This document shows, one piece after another, positions 32,600-41,375 of a stretch of 64,000 bases of DNA. The notes under the pieces were generated by a model. The model saw only the letters and a program-made list of their open reading frames with translations, did not search any database and was not told where the DNA came from. The position numbers were made by a program, and so were the translations under genes. The stretch spans positions 434,001 to 498,000 of the forward strand of contig CAVSRM010000003.1 in assembly GCA_963730365.1 (NCBI GenBank), written 5' to 3'. Every line of letters starts with the position of its first letter. Positions within the stretch are counted from its first letter, which is position 1. This DNA is from Fodinibacter sp963730365. Lineage in GTDB: Bacteria > Actinomycetota > Actinomycetes > Actinomycetales > Dermatophilaceae.

Positions 32600-34897
32600 T
32601 CAGTTGACCTTGACCGTCATCATGCCGTTCTTGTTCTCGCTGACGACCTTGATGGTGGTGCCCGTCTTCGGCACGTCGACACCGTTCCAGCCCGGCTGGT
32701 AGCGACCGGGAGCGGAGCCCCCGGTCCACCAGGACTTCGTGTCGTCGAAGACGGGCTGGGCCTTCTGCGACGGGACCTTCGTCGGGACGCCGTCGAGGTG
32801 GAGGGTCATGCCGTCGGTCTTCTGCAGGCCGAAGGTGGAGTCGTAGGACTGGATCCTCGGACGCATCAGGGTGCCGTCCTTCCACTTCAGCAGGTCCGGG
32901 TGCGCGTCGACCGGCAGGACCAGGCCCTCACCGGGATGGTCCCCGACGTTGTTGTCTCGTACTGGGCGTTCCAGTAGTTGATGAGCAGCCCGTCCTGGTA
33001 CTTGAAGTGCTCGACCCAGTTCGGGCCGGTCGTTGAGGAACCCGAAGTTGTACGGACCGGTCTCGAGCGCCGTGTCGTAGCCGAGGTACTGCCGGTTGGC
33101 GAGGATGTAGGCGTTGAAGAAGGACTTCTCCTCGGCGCCCGCCGTGGTGCGGAACCCGTCGAAGGTCCAGCCCTCGTCGGTCTCGGCAGTGCCGATGACC
33201 GTGCCGTCGAGGGTGATCTGGTCGACCTGGAAGCCGTCCTCCACGGCCGCGCCGTCGGTGATGTACTCGAAGCCGAGCTCGACGGTCTGCCCCCTGTAGG
33301 CGTTGAGGTTGGCCGTCAGCTCGGTCCACGCGGGGCCCGACGAGCCGGTGATCCCGAAGCCACGGTTGGCCAGGTTGGGGTCGGTCGTCGTGGACACGCT
33401 CGTCTCGACGGGCGTGCCATTGACGGTGAGGTAGGCGTAGTCGAAGTCGGGCTCGATGGCGTAGCGCACCTTCGCGCTGAAGGCGCCGGCATCCACGGTG
33501 ACCGACTTCGTCATCGTGTTGTCGAGGTCGTTGCCCTTCTCGCTGTAGTAGTACGCGTCGCCGGCATACGGGTCGCCGAGGTCGACCGGGACGACCTTGT
33601 CGGGAAGCACCACGAACGCACCCTGGGACTTCTTGGTGCGGTGCTCGGCCGGGCCGAGCTTCAGGGTCTTCTTCTCACCGGGCTGGACCACGTCGTAGTC
33701 GAGCCAGCCGAGGAACAACTTCTCGTAGTTGCCCATGTCGGTGGGCTCGCCGCCGATGCCGTCCTCCGGCTTGCCGGTGTTGCCGTAGGAGCCGGAGCTC
33801 ATCAGGGTCCAGAAGGCGGTGGAGTTCTCCGCGCCACCGGTGTTGCCGGAGGTGTCGTAGAGGTCGGGCAGGGCCAGGTCGTGGCCGAACTCGTGGGAGA
33901 ACACGCCGACGCCACCGTTCTCCGGCTCGATGGTGTAGTCGCCGATCCAGAGGCCGGAGTCACCGATCTGCAGCCCACCGCCGAGGTTGTCGGCCGATGG
34001 GCCGGTCGCGCCGATGTCGTTGTAGAAGGCGTACCAGCGGTGCGACCAGATGGCGTCGGTGCCGTAGTCGCCGCCGCCGGTCTCCTCGCCGACGCCGGCG
34101 TGGACGGACTGGAAGTGGTCGATGTAGCCGTCCGGCTCGTCGAAGTTCCCGTCGCCGTCGTAGTCGTAGCGGTCCCAGACGTCGAACTGCGCCAGGTAGT
34201 CCTTTGCGCCCTGCTCGCCCATCTCCGCGACGGCCTTCGCGTACCACGCGTTGACCGAGTCAGCGACGAAGGACCAGGTCTGCGCGCACACGATGCCGCC
34301 GCAGTAGTTGCTGCCGTAGTGCTTGGCGCGATACGGAACCTGCACCCAGTCGGTGACGTCACCGTTGACCGTGTACTCCCCAGAGGACTGCTCGAGGTAG
34401 TAGTTGCGCATCGAGATGTCACCCGCCTTCTCGGAGAAGAGCAGGTCCTCGTAGTAGCCCTCGCTGAAGTCGGGCTCCCAGATCGTCGAGTTGTCCTTCG
34501 TGCGGTCGGGCTCGGGGATCGTGTTGTGCAGGGGGCCGGGCTGCCCACCCTGAAGGATTCCGTAGGGGCTCTCCTGGGTGCCGAACTCGCCGAGCACCGT
34601 GAAGATCGAGTCCTCGTCCTCGCGGGCGAGCTCGACGTACTGCCCGGGGGCGATCTTGACGACCTTGTTCTTTCCCTTGGGAGTGGCCTCGCCCTTGAGC
34701 ACCATCTCCTGGGCCCGGGCGATCTCCGCCCCCTGCTTCTTGCTGAGGGGCGACTGGAGGTTGTCGCTGTTCTTCTCGGTGCCCTTCGGGTTCGGCAACG
34801 GTGCCGCCGTGGGGGCGGCCGTGGCGGGTGAGGCGACGATGAAGCCTGGTAGGGCGACGACGGCAGCTCCCGCGACTCCGGCTATGAGCCTGCGCAT
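32600..34897 (-). CDS. Secreted M6-family metalloprotease (immune inhibitor A-like)
   Basis: A 765-residue exported protease. Signal peptide RRLIAGVAGAAVVALPGFIV cut near ATAAP; zinc motif HEFGH in VFSHEFGHDLALPDLYDTSG; a MAM-like region LNAYRGQTVELGFEYITDGA; and GDHPGEGLVLPVDAHPDLL near the C-terminus. Family members degrade extracellular proteins. ATG at 34897 has AGGAG 8 bases upstream. Between 32955 and 33030 two opposite single-base shifts put about 24 residues out of frame; the correct-frame reading NWVEHFKYQDGLLINYWNAQ is the family-like one. The protein could be altered or the sequence may contain errors. Confidence 0.88.
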   Translation of the reverse strand: MRRLIAGVAGAAVVALPGFIVASPATAAPTAAPLPNPKGTEKNSDNLQSPLSKKQGAEIARAQEMVLKGEATPKGKNKVVKIAPGQYVELAREDEDSIFTVLGEFGTQESPYGILQGGQPGPLHNTIPEPDRTKDNSTIWEPDFSEGYYEDLLFSEKAGDISMRNYYLEQSSGEYTVNGDVTDWVQVPYRAKHYGSNYCGGIVCAQTWSFVADSVNAWYAKAVAEMGEQGAKDYLAQFDVWDRYDYDGDGNFDEPDGYIDHFQSVHAGVGEETGGGDYGTDAIWSHRWYAFYNDIGATGPSADNLGGGLQIGDSGLWIGDYTIEPENGGVGVFSHEFGHDLALPDLYDTSGNTGGAENSTAFWTLMSSGSYGNTGKPEDGIGGEPTDMGNYEKLFLGWLDYDVVQPGEKKTLKLGPAEHRTKKSQGAFVVLPDKVVPVDLGDPYAGDAYYYSEKGNDLDNTMTKSVTVDAGAFSAKVRYAIEPDFDYAYLTVNGTPVETSVSTTTDPNLANRGFGITGSSGPAWTELTANLNAYRGQTVELGFEYITDGAAVEDGFQVDQITLDGTVIGTAETDEGWTFDGFRTTAGAEEKSFFNAYILANRQYLGYDTALETGPYNFGFLNDRPELGRALQVPGRAAHQLLERPVRDNNVGDHPGEGLVLPVDAHPDLLKWKDGTLMRPRIQSYDSTFGLQKTDGMTLHLDGVPTKVPSQKAQPVFDDTKSWWTGGSAPGRYQPGWNGVDVPKTGTTIKVVSENKNGMMTVKVN

Positions 34898-35039
34898 GAA
34901 TGCAACTCCTCTGGTGGGGGGTGACCGCATGAGATTAACCGTGGAAATGGCGCAAGGAAACCCCCTGTGGGACAGCAGAATTTGTCGAAGGACCCGACTT
35001 CCTGCCAAAAGATGCGGCCCTTGGACACCCGTGGGACGA

Positions 35040-35045
35040 TACTGT
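35040..35045 (+). promoter_or_regulatory. -10 box of kynureninase (likely leaderless)
   Basis: TACTGT ends 6 bases before the ATG at 35052 with no ribosome site. Confidence 0.4.
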
Positions 35046-35051
35046 CGATCC

Positions 35052-36290
35052 ATGTCGCCAGCGCTGGAACAGCGGGCCCACAGGCTCGACCTGCACCATT
35101 CGCCGACCGATCTCAGAGGTCGCTTCCGACTCCCTCCCGAGGTCATCTACCTCGACGGCAACTCCCTCGGGCCGCTGCCGGAGGGGGTGGCGGAGTCGGT
35201 CGCCGACGTGGTCCACCGCCAGTGGGGCACGAGCCTCATCGCGAGCTGGAACGAGGAGGGCTGGTGGGAGGCCCCGGCCCGGGTGGGCGACCGGATCGGC
35301 AGCCTGGTCGGCGCTGCCGTGGGCCAGACCGTGTGCACGGACTCCACCTCGGTCAACCTCTACAAGACCGTCGTGGCCGCGGCGCGGCTGCGACCCGGGC
35401 GCCGAACGGTGATCACCGACCCGGACTCCTTCCCCACCGACCTCTACATCACCGAGGCCGCGGCCCGCGTCGCCGGGGTGCGCGTCGAGATGGTCGAGCC
35501 GGGCGAGGCAGCGGCACGGATCGCCGAGATCGGCGACGACCTCGTCCTCGCGTCCTACTCCTCGGTGGACTACCGCACCGGCGAGCTCTGGGACCTCGCG
35601 GCGATCACCCGCGCGGCGCACGACGTGGGCGGGCTCGCGTGCTGGGACCTGTGCCACTCGGCGGGAGTGATCGACGTCGGCCTCGACGCCCACGACGCCG
35701 ACTTCGCCGTCGGCTGCGGCTACAAGTACCTCAACGGTGGGCCCGGAGCGCCGGCCTACCTCTACGTTGCGCAGCGCCACCAGGAGGACTTCGACCAGCC
35801 CCTGTCCGGGTGGAACGGTCACGCGACCCCCTTCGCGATGGCCCCCGACTTCGTCCCGGCACCGGGCATCGACCGAGGCCGGGTCGGCACTCCCCCGCTC
35901 ATCAGCATGCTGGCGCTGGAGGCCGCCCTCACGGCGTACGACGGGGTGTCGGTCGAGTCGGTGCGAGAGCGGTCGCTGTCGCTCACCGGGTTCTTCCGGG
36001 AGTGCCTCGACGAGCTGCTGCCGGACCTCGTCGTGGCGACCCCGAGCGAGGACGCTCGCCGCGGCTCCCAGGTGAGCGTGCGGCATCCGCAGGCGTACGC
36101 CGTGGTGCAGGCGCTCATCGCCCGTGGCGTCGTGGGTGACTTCCGGGAGCCCGACATCGTGCGCCTGGGCTTCGGCCCCCTCTACCTCAGCCACGCCGAC
36201 GTCCTGCGGGCGGCACAGCACCTGCACGCGGTGCTCGAGCACCGGGAGTTCGAGCGCCCGGAGTTCCACACCCGCGCCGCGGTCACCTGA
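35052..36290 (+). CDS. kynU: Kynureninase
   Basis: A 412-residue PLP enzyme that splits kynurenine (or 3-hydroxykynurenine) to anthranilate (or 3-hydroxyanthranilate) and alanine. Signatures: FRLPPEVIYLDGNSLGPLPE, FPTDLYITEAAARVAG, ACWDLCHSAGVIDVGLDAHD and GCGYKYLNGGPGAPAYLYV with the PLP Lys. Length is normal. No tryptophan 2,3-dioxygenase or formamidase is nearby, so the upstream steps, if present, are elsewhere. It is a single-gene unit converging on pdxS. Confidence 0.93.
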   Translation: MSPALEQRAHRLDLHHSPTDLRGRFRLPPEVIYLDGNSLGPLPEGVAESVADVVHRQWGTSLIASWNEEGWWEAPARVGDRIGSLVGAAVGQTVCTDSTSVNLYKTVVAAARLRPGRRTVITDPDSFPTDLYITEAAARVAGVRVEMVEPGEAAARIAEIGDDLVLASYSSVDYRTGELWDLAAITRAAHDVGGLACWDLCHSAGVIDVGLDAHDADFAVGCGYKYLNGGPGAPAYLYVAQRHQEDFDQPLSGWNGHATPFAMAPDFVPAPGIDRGRVGTPPLISMLALEAALTAYDGVSVESVRERSLSLTGFFRECLDELLPDLVVATPSEDARRGSQVSVRHPQAYAVVQALIARGVVGDFREPDIVRLGFGPLYLSHADVLRAAQHLHAVLEHREFERPEFHTRAAVT

Positions 36291-36359
36291 CGTGCGGGAG
36301 TTCCGGGGTGATCCCACTGGCGTCAGCGGGATGCCGTCAGCCCTCCCGGGCGCCAGAGG

Positions 36360-37280
36360 TCACCAGCCGCGCTCGGCCAGGCGGTGCGGCTGGGGGATCT
36401 CGTCGACGTTGATCCCGACCATCGCCTCGCCCAGCCCGCGGGAGACCTTGGCGACCACGTCGGGGTCGTCGTGGAAGGTCGTGGCCTTGACGATGGCCTC
36501 GGCGCGCTGCTCGGGGTTGCCGGACTTGAAGATGCCCGAGCCGACGAAGACGCCCTCGGCGCCGAGCTGCATCATCATCGCCGCGTCGGCCGGCGTCGCG
36601 ATCCCACCCGCGGTGAAGAGGACCACGGGCAGCTTCCCGGTGCGGGCCACCTCGGCCACGAGGTCATGGGGCGCCTGGAGCTCCTTGGCCGCGACGTAGA
36701 GCTCGTCCTCCGGAAGGTTCTGCAGGCGACGGATCTCCTGGCGGATCGCGCGCATGTGCGTCGTGGCGTTCGAGACGTCACCCGTGCCCGCCTCACCCTT
36801 GGACCGGATCATCGCGGCGCCCTCGGTGATCCGGCGGAGCGCCTCCCCGAGGTTCGTCGCCCCGCAGACGAACGGCACGGTGAAGTTCCACTTGTCGATG
36901 TGGTTCGCGTAGTCCGCGGGCGTCAGCACCTCGGACTCGTCGATGTAGTCGACGCCGAGGGACTGGAGCACCTGGGCCTCGACGAAGTGACCGATCCGGG
37001 CCTTGGCCATCACCGGGATCGAGACGGTCTCGATGATGCTGTCGATCATGTCGGGGTCGGACATCCGCGAGACGCCACCCTGGGCGCGGATGTCGGCCGG
37101 CACGCGCTCGAGGGCCATGACGGCCACAGCGCCGGCGTCCTCGGCGATCCGCGCCTGATCGGCGGTGACCACGTCCATGATGACGCCGCCCTTGAGCATC
37201 TCGGCCATGCCGCGCTTGACACGAGTGGTGCCGGTGCCGGCGGTCGGGGTGGTCGTGTCACGGCTCTGCTCATCGCTCAT
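36360..37280 (-). CDS. pdxS: Pyridoxal 5'-phosphate synthase subunit PdxS
   Basis: A 306-residue TIM-barrel lyase that makes PLP from ribose 5-phosphate, glyceraldehyde 3-phosphate and ammonia (from PdxT). Motifs: VKRGMAEMLKGGVIMDVVTA with an active-site Lys, SIPVMAKARIGHFVEAQVLQ and MMMQLGAEGVFVGSGIFKSG. Length is normal. The ATG at 37280 is 7 bases after a -10 box. It precedes the rest of the pathway in the opposite sense of usual pairing: pdxT is about 4.4 kb away. Confidence 0.97.
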   Translation of the reverse strand: MSDEQSRDTTTPTAGTGTTRVKRGMAEMLKGGVIMDVVTADQARIAEDAGAVAVMALERVPADIRAQGGVSRMSDPDMIDSIIETVSIPVMAKARIGHFVEAQVLQSLGVDYIDESEVLTPADYANHIDKWNFTVPFVCGATNLGEALRRITEGAAMIRSKGEAGTGDVSNATTHMRAIRQEIRRLQNLPEDELYVAAKELQAPHDLVAEVARTGKLPVVLFTAGGIATPADAAMMMQLGAEGVFVGSGIFKSGNPEQRAEAIVKATTFHDDPDVVAKVSRGLGEAMVGINVDEIPQPHRLAERGW

Positions 37281-37287
37281 GGCGCAC

Positions 37288-37293
37288 AGTGTA
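37288..37293 (-). promoter_or_regulatory. -10 box of pdxS (likely leaderless)
   Basis: TACACT on the minus strand, 7 bases before the pdxS ATG. Confidence 0.5.
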
Positions 37294-37310
37294 GGTCCGT
37301 GGGCCGGCAC

Positions 37311-37328
37311 GCCGGACCACGGTCCGGC
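37311..37328 (-). terminator. GC-rich palindrome after the PIM operon, before pdxS
   Basis: GCCGGACC/GGTCCGGC is a perfect 8+2+8 inverted repeat 35 bases past the stop of the 37363-37956 gene. It probably terminates the upstream PIM operon; an operator role for pdxS is an alternative as it sits near the -35 region. Confidence 0.5.
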
Positions 37329-37362
37329 GACACGACGCGGCCTGCGATCCGCCGTGACGCGG

Positions 37363-37956
37363 TCAGGAGCGCAGGGCCACCGGCAGCTCGTCGTCGAAGT
37401 CCACGCGGTCGGGCAACGCGGCGCGACCCGCCAGTCGAAACGCCCGAACCACCGACTTGTCACGCACCCGGCGCACGTCGCGGACGGCGTCGTTGTGGAA
37501 CCGCCTGGCCAGCTGGACCCTGAGGCCGGTCGCCGCGATCCGATCGACCGCCTCGTCGGCGAGAGACCCCGGCTCCCGACGCAGGGCCTCCACGACATCG
37601 GTGGTGAGTGCCGCTCGGAGCACCGCGCTGAGGTCGCTCTCGACGTCCTCGCGCCCCCCGAAGTGCTGGCCGTCGAGGAGGTCGTCACCGACCGGCTGCT
37701 CGGTGGTGCGTTCGAGGGACTCGGTGGCGACCTCGGCCAGCAGGAGGGAGCTGGCAGGGTCGAGGGCTCCGCTGTTGGCCAGCTCGAGCGTGGACTCGGC
37801 CCGCCGCACCAGCTGGGCATCCAGGGCGGACATCGCCCCCTCGACCTTGGCATGCAGCCGGTCCAGGCGGGCGGCGGAGTAGGACAGGTACCACGCGAGG
37901 CCGATCAGCACGATGACGAGGAAGGTCGCTACCTGGAGGACGTCGATGTCGAGCAT
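37363..37956 (-). CDS. Membrane-anchored protein of the PIM operon
   Basis: A 197-residue protein with one N-terminal membrane segment (LQVATFLVIVLIGLAWYLSY) followed by a charged helical region (AARLDRLHAKVEGAMSALDA, a LemA-like start) and a basic C-terminus. I do not know a function. The start may be ATG 37956 (TGATG with the pimA stop) or GTG 37959 (GTGA). Its conserved place after pimA in actinobacteria suggests a link with lipid or envelope synthesis. Confidence 0.78.
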   Translation of the reverse strand: MLDIDVLQVATFLVIVLIGLAWYLSYSAARLDRLHAKVEGAMSALDAQLVRRAESTLELANSGALDPASSLLLAEVATESLERTTEQPVGDDLLDGQHFGGREDVESDLSAVLRAALTTDVVEALRREPGSLADEAVDRIAATGLRVQLARRFHNDAVRDVRRVRDKSVVRAFRLAGRAALPDRVDFDDELPVALRS

Positions 37957-39152
37957 CACGCCTCACCACCGGGAGCGACGACCGCGGACCTGGTGAGACG
38001 GCCCCAGAGTCGGCGCGCGGGCACGTCCGCGGGCTCGGACCCGGCTGAGGCGATGACTGTCTCGTAGACCGCCATGACCTGTCGTGCCACGCCGGACCAG
38101 TCGAAGGCGCCCGCTCGGCGCAGCCCCTCGGCGCGAAGCCGCGCCTGCCTGCCCGGATCGTCGAGCAGGCCGAGGACGGCACGGGCCAGCCCGGCATCCG
38201 AGCCGGTCTCGAAGAGGATGCCGGTGCGGCCCCCGTCGAGGACGCGCCCGAACGCCGACAGGTCGGAGGCCACGACCGGAGCACCGGAGGCCATCGCCTC
38301 GACGAGGACGATGCCGAAGCTCTCCCCTCCGAGGTGGGGCGCGAGGTACGCGTCGACCGAGGACAACAGCGCCGCCTTCTCGGCGTCCGAGACCGCCCCG
38401 AGGAGCTCGGTGGCTGCCGCCGCGCGGGGTTCGGCGGCGCTCAGGATGTCCGAGGCGTCGCCGGGCCCGGCGACGAGGAGGCGGGTGCCCGGCCTGGCGT
38501 CGAGGATGGCCGGGAGCGCGCGCAGTGCCACTCCGAGCCCCTTGCGCGGCTCGTCCACCCGGCCGAGGAACGCCAGGGTCGGCGCGTCGGCGGTCCCCTG
38601 CCACGGCGCCGCCGGGGTCGCCGAGGCGAAGCGCGCGACGTCGACCCCGTTGGGGATGATGAACGCGTCCCCTCCCAGGTGACGTCGCACCGTGTCGCGC
38701 GCGTCCTCACTGACGGCGATGCGACCCCGGATCTTCTCCAGGGAGGGTCGCAGGAACGGGTGCGCGGCGTGCATCGCACGTGAGCGCAGGGTCGCGGTGT
38801 GGAAGGTCGCCACGACCGGGTCCGTGGACGCCCACAGGGCCAGCACCGAGGCCGAGGGCGTCACCGGTTCGTGCAGGTGGACCACGTCGAAGTCCCCGGA
38901 CTCCAGCCATCGGGTGACCCGTGCACTGGTCACCGGACCGAACGTCAGGCGCGCGACCGAGCCGTTGTACCGCACGGGGACCGCCTTGCCGCAGGACACG
39001 AGATAGGGCGGCAGCGTGGCCTCGTCGTCGGCGGGGGCCAGCACCGACACGTGGTGGCCCTCGGCGATGAAGTGCTCGGCGAGGTCGCGCACGTGGAACT
39101 GCACTCCCCCGGGAACATCGAAGGAGTACGGGCAGACGATCCCGATCCTCAC
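37956..39152 (-). CDS. pimA: Phosphatidylinositol mannosyltransferase PimA-like
   Basis: A 398-residue GT4 glycosyltransferase adding mannose from GDP-mannose to phosphatidylinositol, the first step of PIM synthesis. Signatures: MRIGIVCPYSFDVPGGVQFH, VDEPRKGLGVALRALPAILD and YLAPHLGGESFGIVLVEAMA with the EX7E motif. GTG start at 39152 overlaps the patA stop by 4 bases (GTGA). It is part of the pgsA-patA-pimA operon known from mycobacteria. Confidence 0.92.
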   Translation of the reverse strand: MRIGIVCPYSFDVPGGVQFHVRDLAEHFIAEGHHVSVLAPADDEATLPPYLVSCGKAVPVRYNGSVARLTFGPVTSARVTRWLESGDFDVVHLHEPVTPSASVLALWASTDPVVATFHTATLRSRAMHAAHPFLRPSLEKIRGRIAVSEDARDTVRRHLGGDAFIIPNGVDVARFASATPAAPWQGTADAPTLAFLGRVDEPRKGLGVALRALPAILDARPGTRLLVAGPGDASDILSAAEPRAAAATELLGAVSDAEKAALLSSVDAYLAPHLGGESFGIVLVEAMASGAPVVASDLSAFGRVLDGGRTGILFETGSDAGLARAVLGLLDDPGRQARLRAEGLRRAGAFDWSGVARQVMAVYETVIASAGSEPADVPARRLWGRLTRSAVVAPGGEA

Positions 39153-40087
39153 GGCGCCGCCCTCGACGGGGTCCGCAACGGGTCGAGGTCCTCGACGAAG
39201 ACCCGCTGGAGCATGTGCCAGTCCGAGGTGTGCTCGCGCACCGCGGCACCGAGCACGTCGGCACAGGCCTGGGTCATCGCCGAAACCCGCTCGCGGGTGG
39301 TGCCCCCCTCGGGCACGGCGACCGCGGGGTGGAAGACGATGACGATGCCCCAGCCGCTCCCCCGGCGCTCGTGACGGATGCTCACCGGGTGGAGCGGGCG
39401 CCGCTCGGTGAGCGCCAGGGCCGCCGGGCCCGGCGCCATCCGTGCCGCGTGCCCGCAGAACTCGACCTCGACACCGTGAGCCGTGAGGTCGCGGTCGGCC
39501 AGCAGCGGGATGATGCCGGGTCGCCGGGCGGCCTCCCGCAGGGCGGGGAACGGGTTGACCCCACCCGTCAGGGGAATGATCGTCATCCCGAGCGACTCCC
39601 GGAAGGCCAGGAACTCCTCGAAGACATCCTCCGGCTCGAGGCGCTCGGCGACGGTCGTCACCGGTCCCAGGTGGGTCGTCCCCCAGGCCCCTGCGAGGTC
39701 CCAGTTGCCGAGGTGCCCGAGGAACGCGACGACCGACCCACCGCCCTCGATGACCTCCCGAACGGGGCCGTCCCCCTCCGCGCGCACCCGGGCGGCAAGG
39801 TCGTCCGGTCCGAGCTCGGGCAGCCGGAACGCCTCGCAGTAGTAGCGCATGTAGGACCGCATGCCCTCGCGCACCATGGCGTCCAGGGCGGCGGGCTCGA
39901 GCTCGGGTCGGACGCGGGCATAGTTCGCGCGCATCCGCGCGGCACCACCGCGCGCCACCGTGAGGTCGGCGGCCCGGTCGAAGAGGCTCAGGGCCATCCG
40001 TTCCGGCATCCGCCGTACGGCCGCCCAGCCGAGTCGGTGCCCCGCCACGGCCAGGGTGTCGGCGACACCGGCCGGGAGGGCCCTCAC
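39149..40087 (-). CDS. patA: PIM acyltransferase PatA-like
   Basis: A 312-residue LpxL/PatA-type acyltransferase that adds a fatty acid to the mannose of PIM. The HX4D motif is in FLGHLGNWDLAGAWGTTHLG, followed by PLLADRDLTAHGVEVEFCGH. An N-terminal hydrophobic region (ALPAGVADTLAVAGHRLG) may bind the membrane. GTG start overlaps the PI synthase stop (GTGA). Confidence 0.9.
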   Translation of the reverse strand: MRALPAGVADTLAVAGHRLGWAAVRRMPERMALSLFDRAADLTVARGGAARMRANYARVRPELEPAALDAMVREGMRSYMRYYCEAFRLPELGPDDLAARVRAEGDGPVREVIEGGGSVVAFLGHLGNWDLAGAWGTTHLGPVTTVAERLEPEDVFEEFLAFRESLGMTIIPLTGGVNPFPALREAARRPGIIPLLADRDLTAHGVEVEFCGHAARMAPGPAALALTERRPLHPVSIRHERRGSGWGIVIVFHPAVAVPEGGTTRERVSAMTQACADVLGAAVREHTSDWHMLQRVFVEDLDPLRTPSRAAP

Positions 40088-40710
40088 GCTGCGCCCAAGG
40101 CCTGCCGGCGGACCTCGAGCATGCGCTGGACGACAGTCACCAGGCTGGCGAGGGCGAGCAGGGCGAGGACGACGGCCAGCACGACCTCGGGGAGGAACCA
40201 GCCGACGAAACCGGTGGTGACGAGGACGACCACGAGCCGGTCGGCCCGCTCGGCGATCCCCACGTTCGCCGTCATGCCCAGCCCCTCCGCCCTGGCCTTG
40301 GCGTAGGACACGACACTGCCGAGGATGAGGCAGGTGAGGGCCAGACCGGCCATGAGGGGCGCCAGGCTGCTCTCGTCCTGTCCCCGACCCGCGTAGTAGA
40401 GGACGAGCCCGCCGAAGATGGCGGCGTCGCCGACCCGGTCGAGGGTGGAGTCGAGGTAGGCCCCCCAGTTGCCGGAGCGCCCGATGCGCCTTGCCATGAT
40501 GCCGTCGAGGGAGTCCGAGAACACGAACACGGTGATGATGAGCGTTCCGACGAGGAACTCACCACGGGGGTAGAAGGCCAGGGAGCCGAAGCACACACCG
40601 AGCGTGCCGATGATCGTGACGACGTCCGGGCTGATGCCGAGCCTGATGAGCACGGCCGCCACCGGAGTGAGGAGCTTCGTGAAGAACGCGCGCGCGTAGC
40701 GGTTGAGCAT
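40084..40710 (-). CDS. pgsA: Phosphatidylinositol phosphate synthase (CDP-alcohol phosphatidyltransferase)
   Basis: A 208-residue membrane enzyme with the family motif DSLDGIMARRIGRSGNWGAY then LDSTLDRVGD. In this operon it is the synthase joining CDP-diacylglycerol with inositol 1-phosphate (mycobacterial PgsA1). ATG at 40710 begins MLNRYARAFFTKLLTPVA. It differs from the PgsA copy at 5500-6096. Confidence 0.92.
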   Translation of the reverse strand: MLNRYARAFFTKLLTPVAAVLIRLGISPDVVTIIGTLGVCFGSLAFYPRGEFLVGTLIITVFVFSDSLDGIMARRIGRSGNWGAYLDSTLDRVGDAAIFGGLVLYYAGRGQDESSLAPLMAGLALTCLILGSVVSYAKARAEGLGMTANVGIAERADRLVVVLVTTGFVGWFLPEVVLAVVLALLALASLVTVVQRMLEVRRQALGAA

Positions 40711-40770
40711 GGTGGCACCAGCGTAGTGGCGAGCGGCGGATCCGCCGGTACGCACTCGCCGGGGGGTGGA

Positions 40771-41313
40771 TCAGCTCGCGGGCCAGTGCTCCACCAGCCG
40801 GGAGCGGACGTCCTCCAGCAGCATCGGGAGTGCCTTCGTGCGCGCCACGATGGGCAGGAAGTTGGCATCGCCTCCCCAGCGGGGGACGACGTGCTGGTGC
40901 AGGTGTGCGGCGACCCCGGCCCCGGCGACCGCCCCCTGGTTCATCCCCAGGTTGAACCCCATGGGGGCGGATGCGCCCTCGAGCGCTCGGATCGCCTGCT
41001 TCGTGAGTGAGGTGAACTCGGCCGTCTCCTCGTCGGTGAGGTCGACGTAGAGGGCGACGTGCCGGTACGGACAGACCAGCACGTGGCCGGGGTTGTAGGG
41101 GAAGAGGTTCATGACGACGTAGCAGTGCTCACCCCTGTGCACGACCAGGCCGTCGGCGTCCGCACGTCCCGGAGCCGAGCAGAAGGGGCAGCCGTCGCCG
41201 GCCTCGGGGTCGGGGCGCTCCCCGTTGATGTAGACCATCCGGTGGGGCGTCCAGAGCCGTTCGAAGCCGTCCGCCTCACCGGTGAAGTCCGCGGGGTCCT
41301 CGGGCGACGGCAT
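40771..41313 (-). CDS. HIT-family hydrolase
   Basis: A 180-residue histidine-triad protein. The HxHxH motif is HLHQHVVPRWGGDANFLPIV; zinc cysteines may be in CPFCSAPGRA. In mycobacteria the counterpart (Rv2613c) is an AP4A phosphorylase; the same role is possible here. TAGGAT 6 bases before the ATG suggests a leaderless mRNA. It is followed 60 bases later by the PI synthase. Confidence 0.9.
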   Translation of the reverse strand: MPSPEDPADFTGEADGFERLWTPHRMVYINGERPDPEAGDGCPFCSAPGRADADGLVVHRGEHCYVVMNLFPYNPGHVLVCPYRHVALYVDLTDEETAEFTSLTKQAIRALEGASAPMGFNLGMNQGAVAGAGVAAHLHQHVVPRWGGDANFLPIVARTKALPMLLEDVRSRLVEHWPAS

Positions 41314-41319
41314 GACCCG

Positions 41320-41325
41320 ATCCTA
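41320..41325 (-). promoter_or_regulatory. -10 box of the HIT-PIM operon (likely leaderless)
   Basis: TAGGAT on the minus strand, 6 bases before the ATG at 41313. Confidence 0.5.
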
Positions 41326-41375
41326 GGTGTCGCTCCTGGTCCCGGCGCCCCCGGGGACCCGCTGTGGCGACGGTA

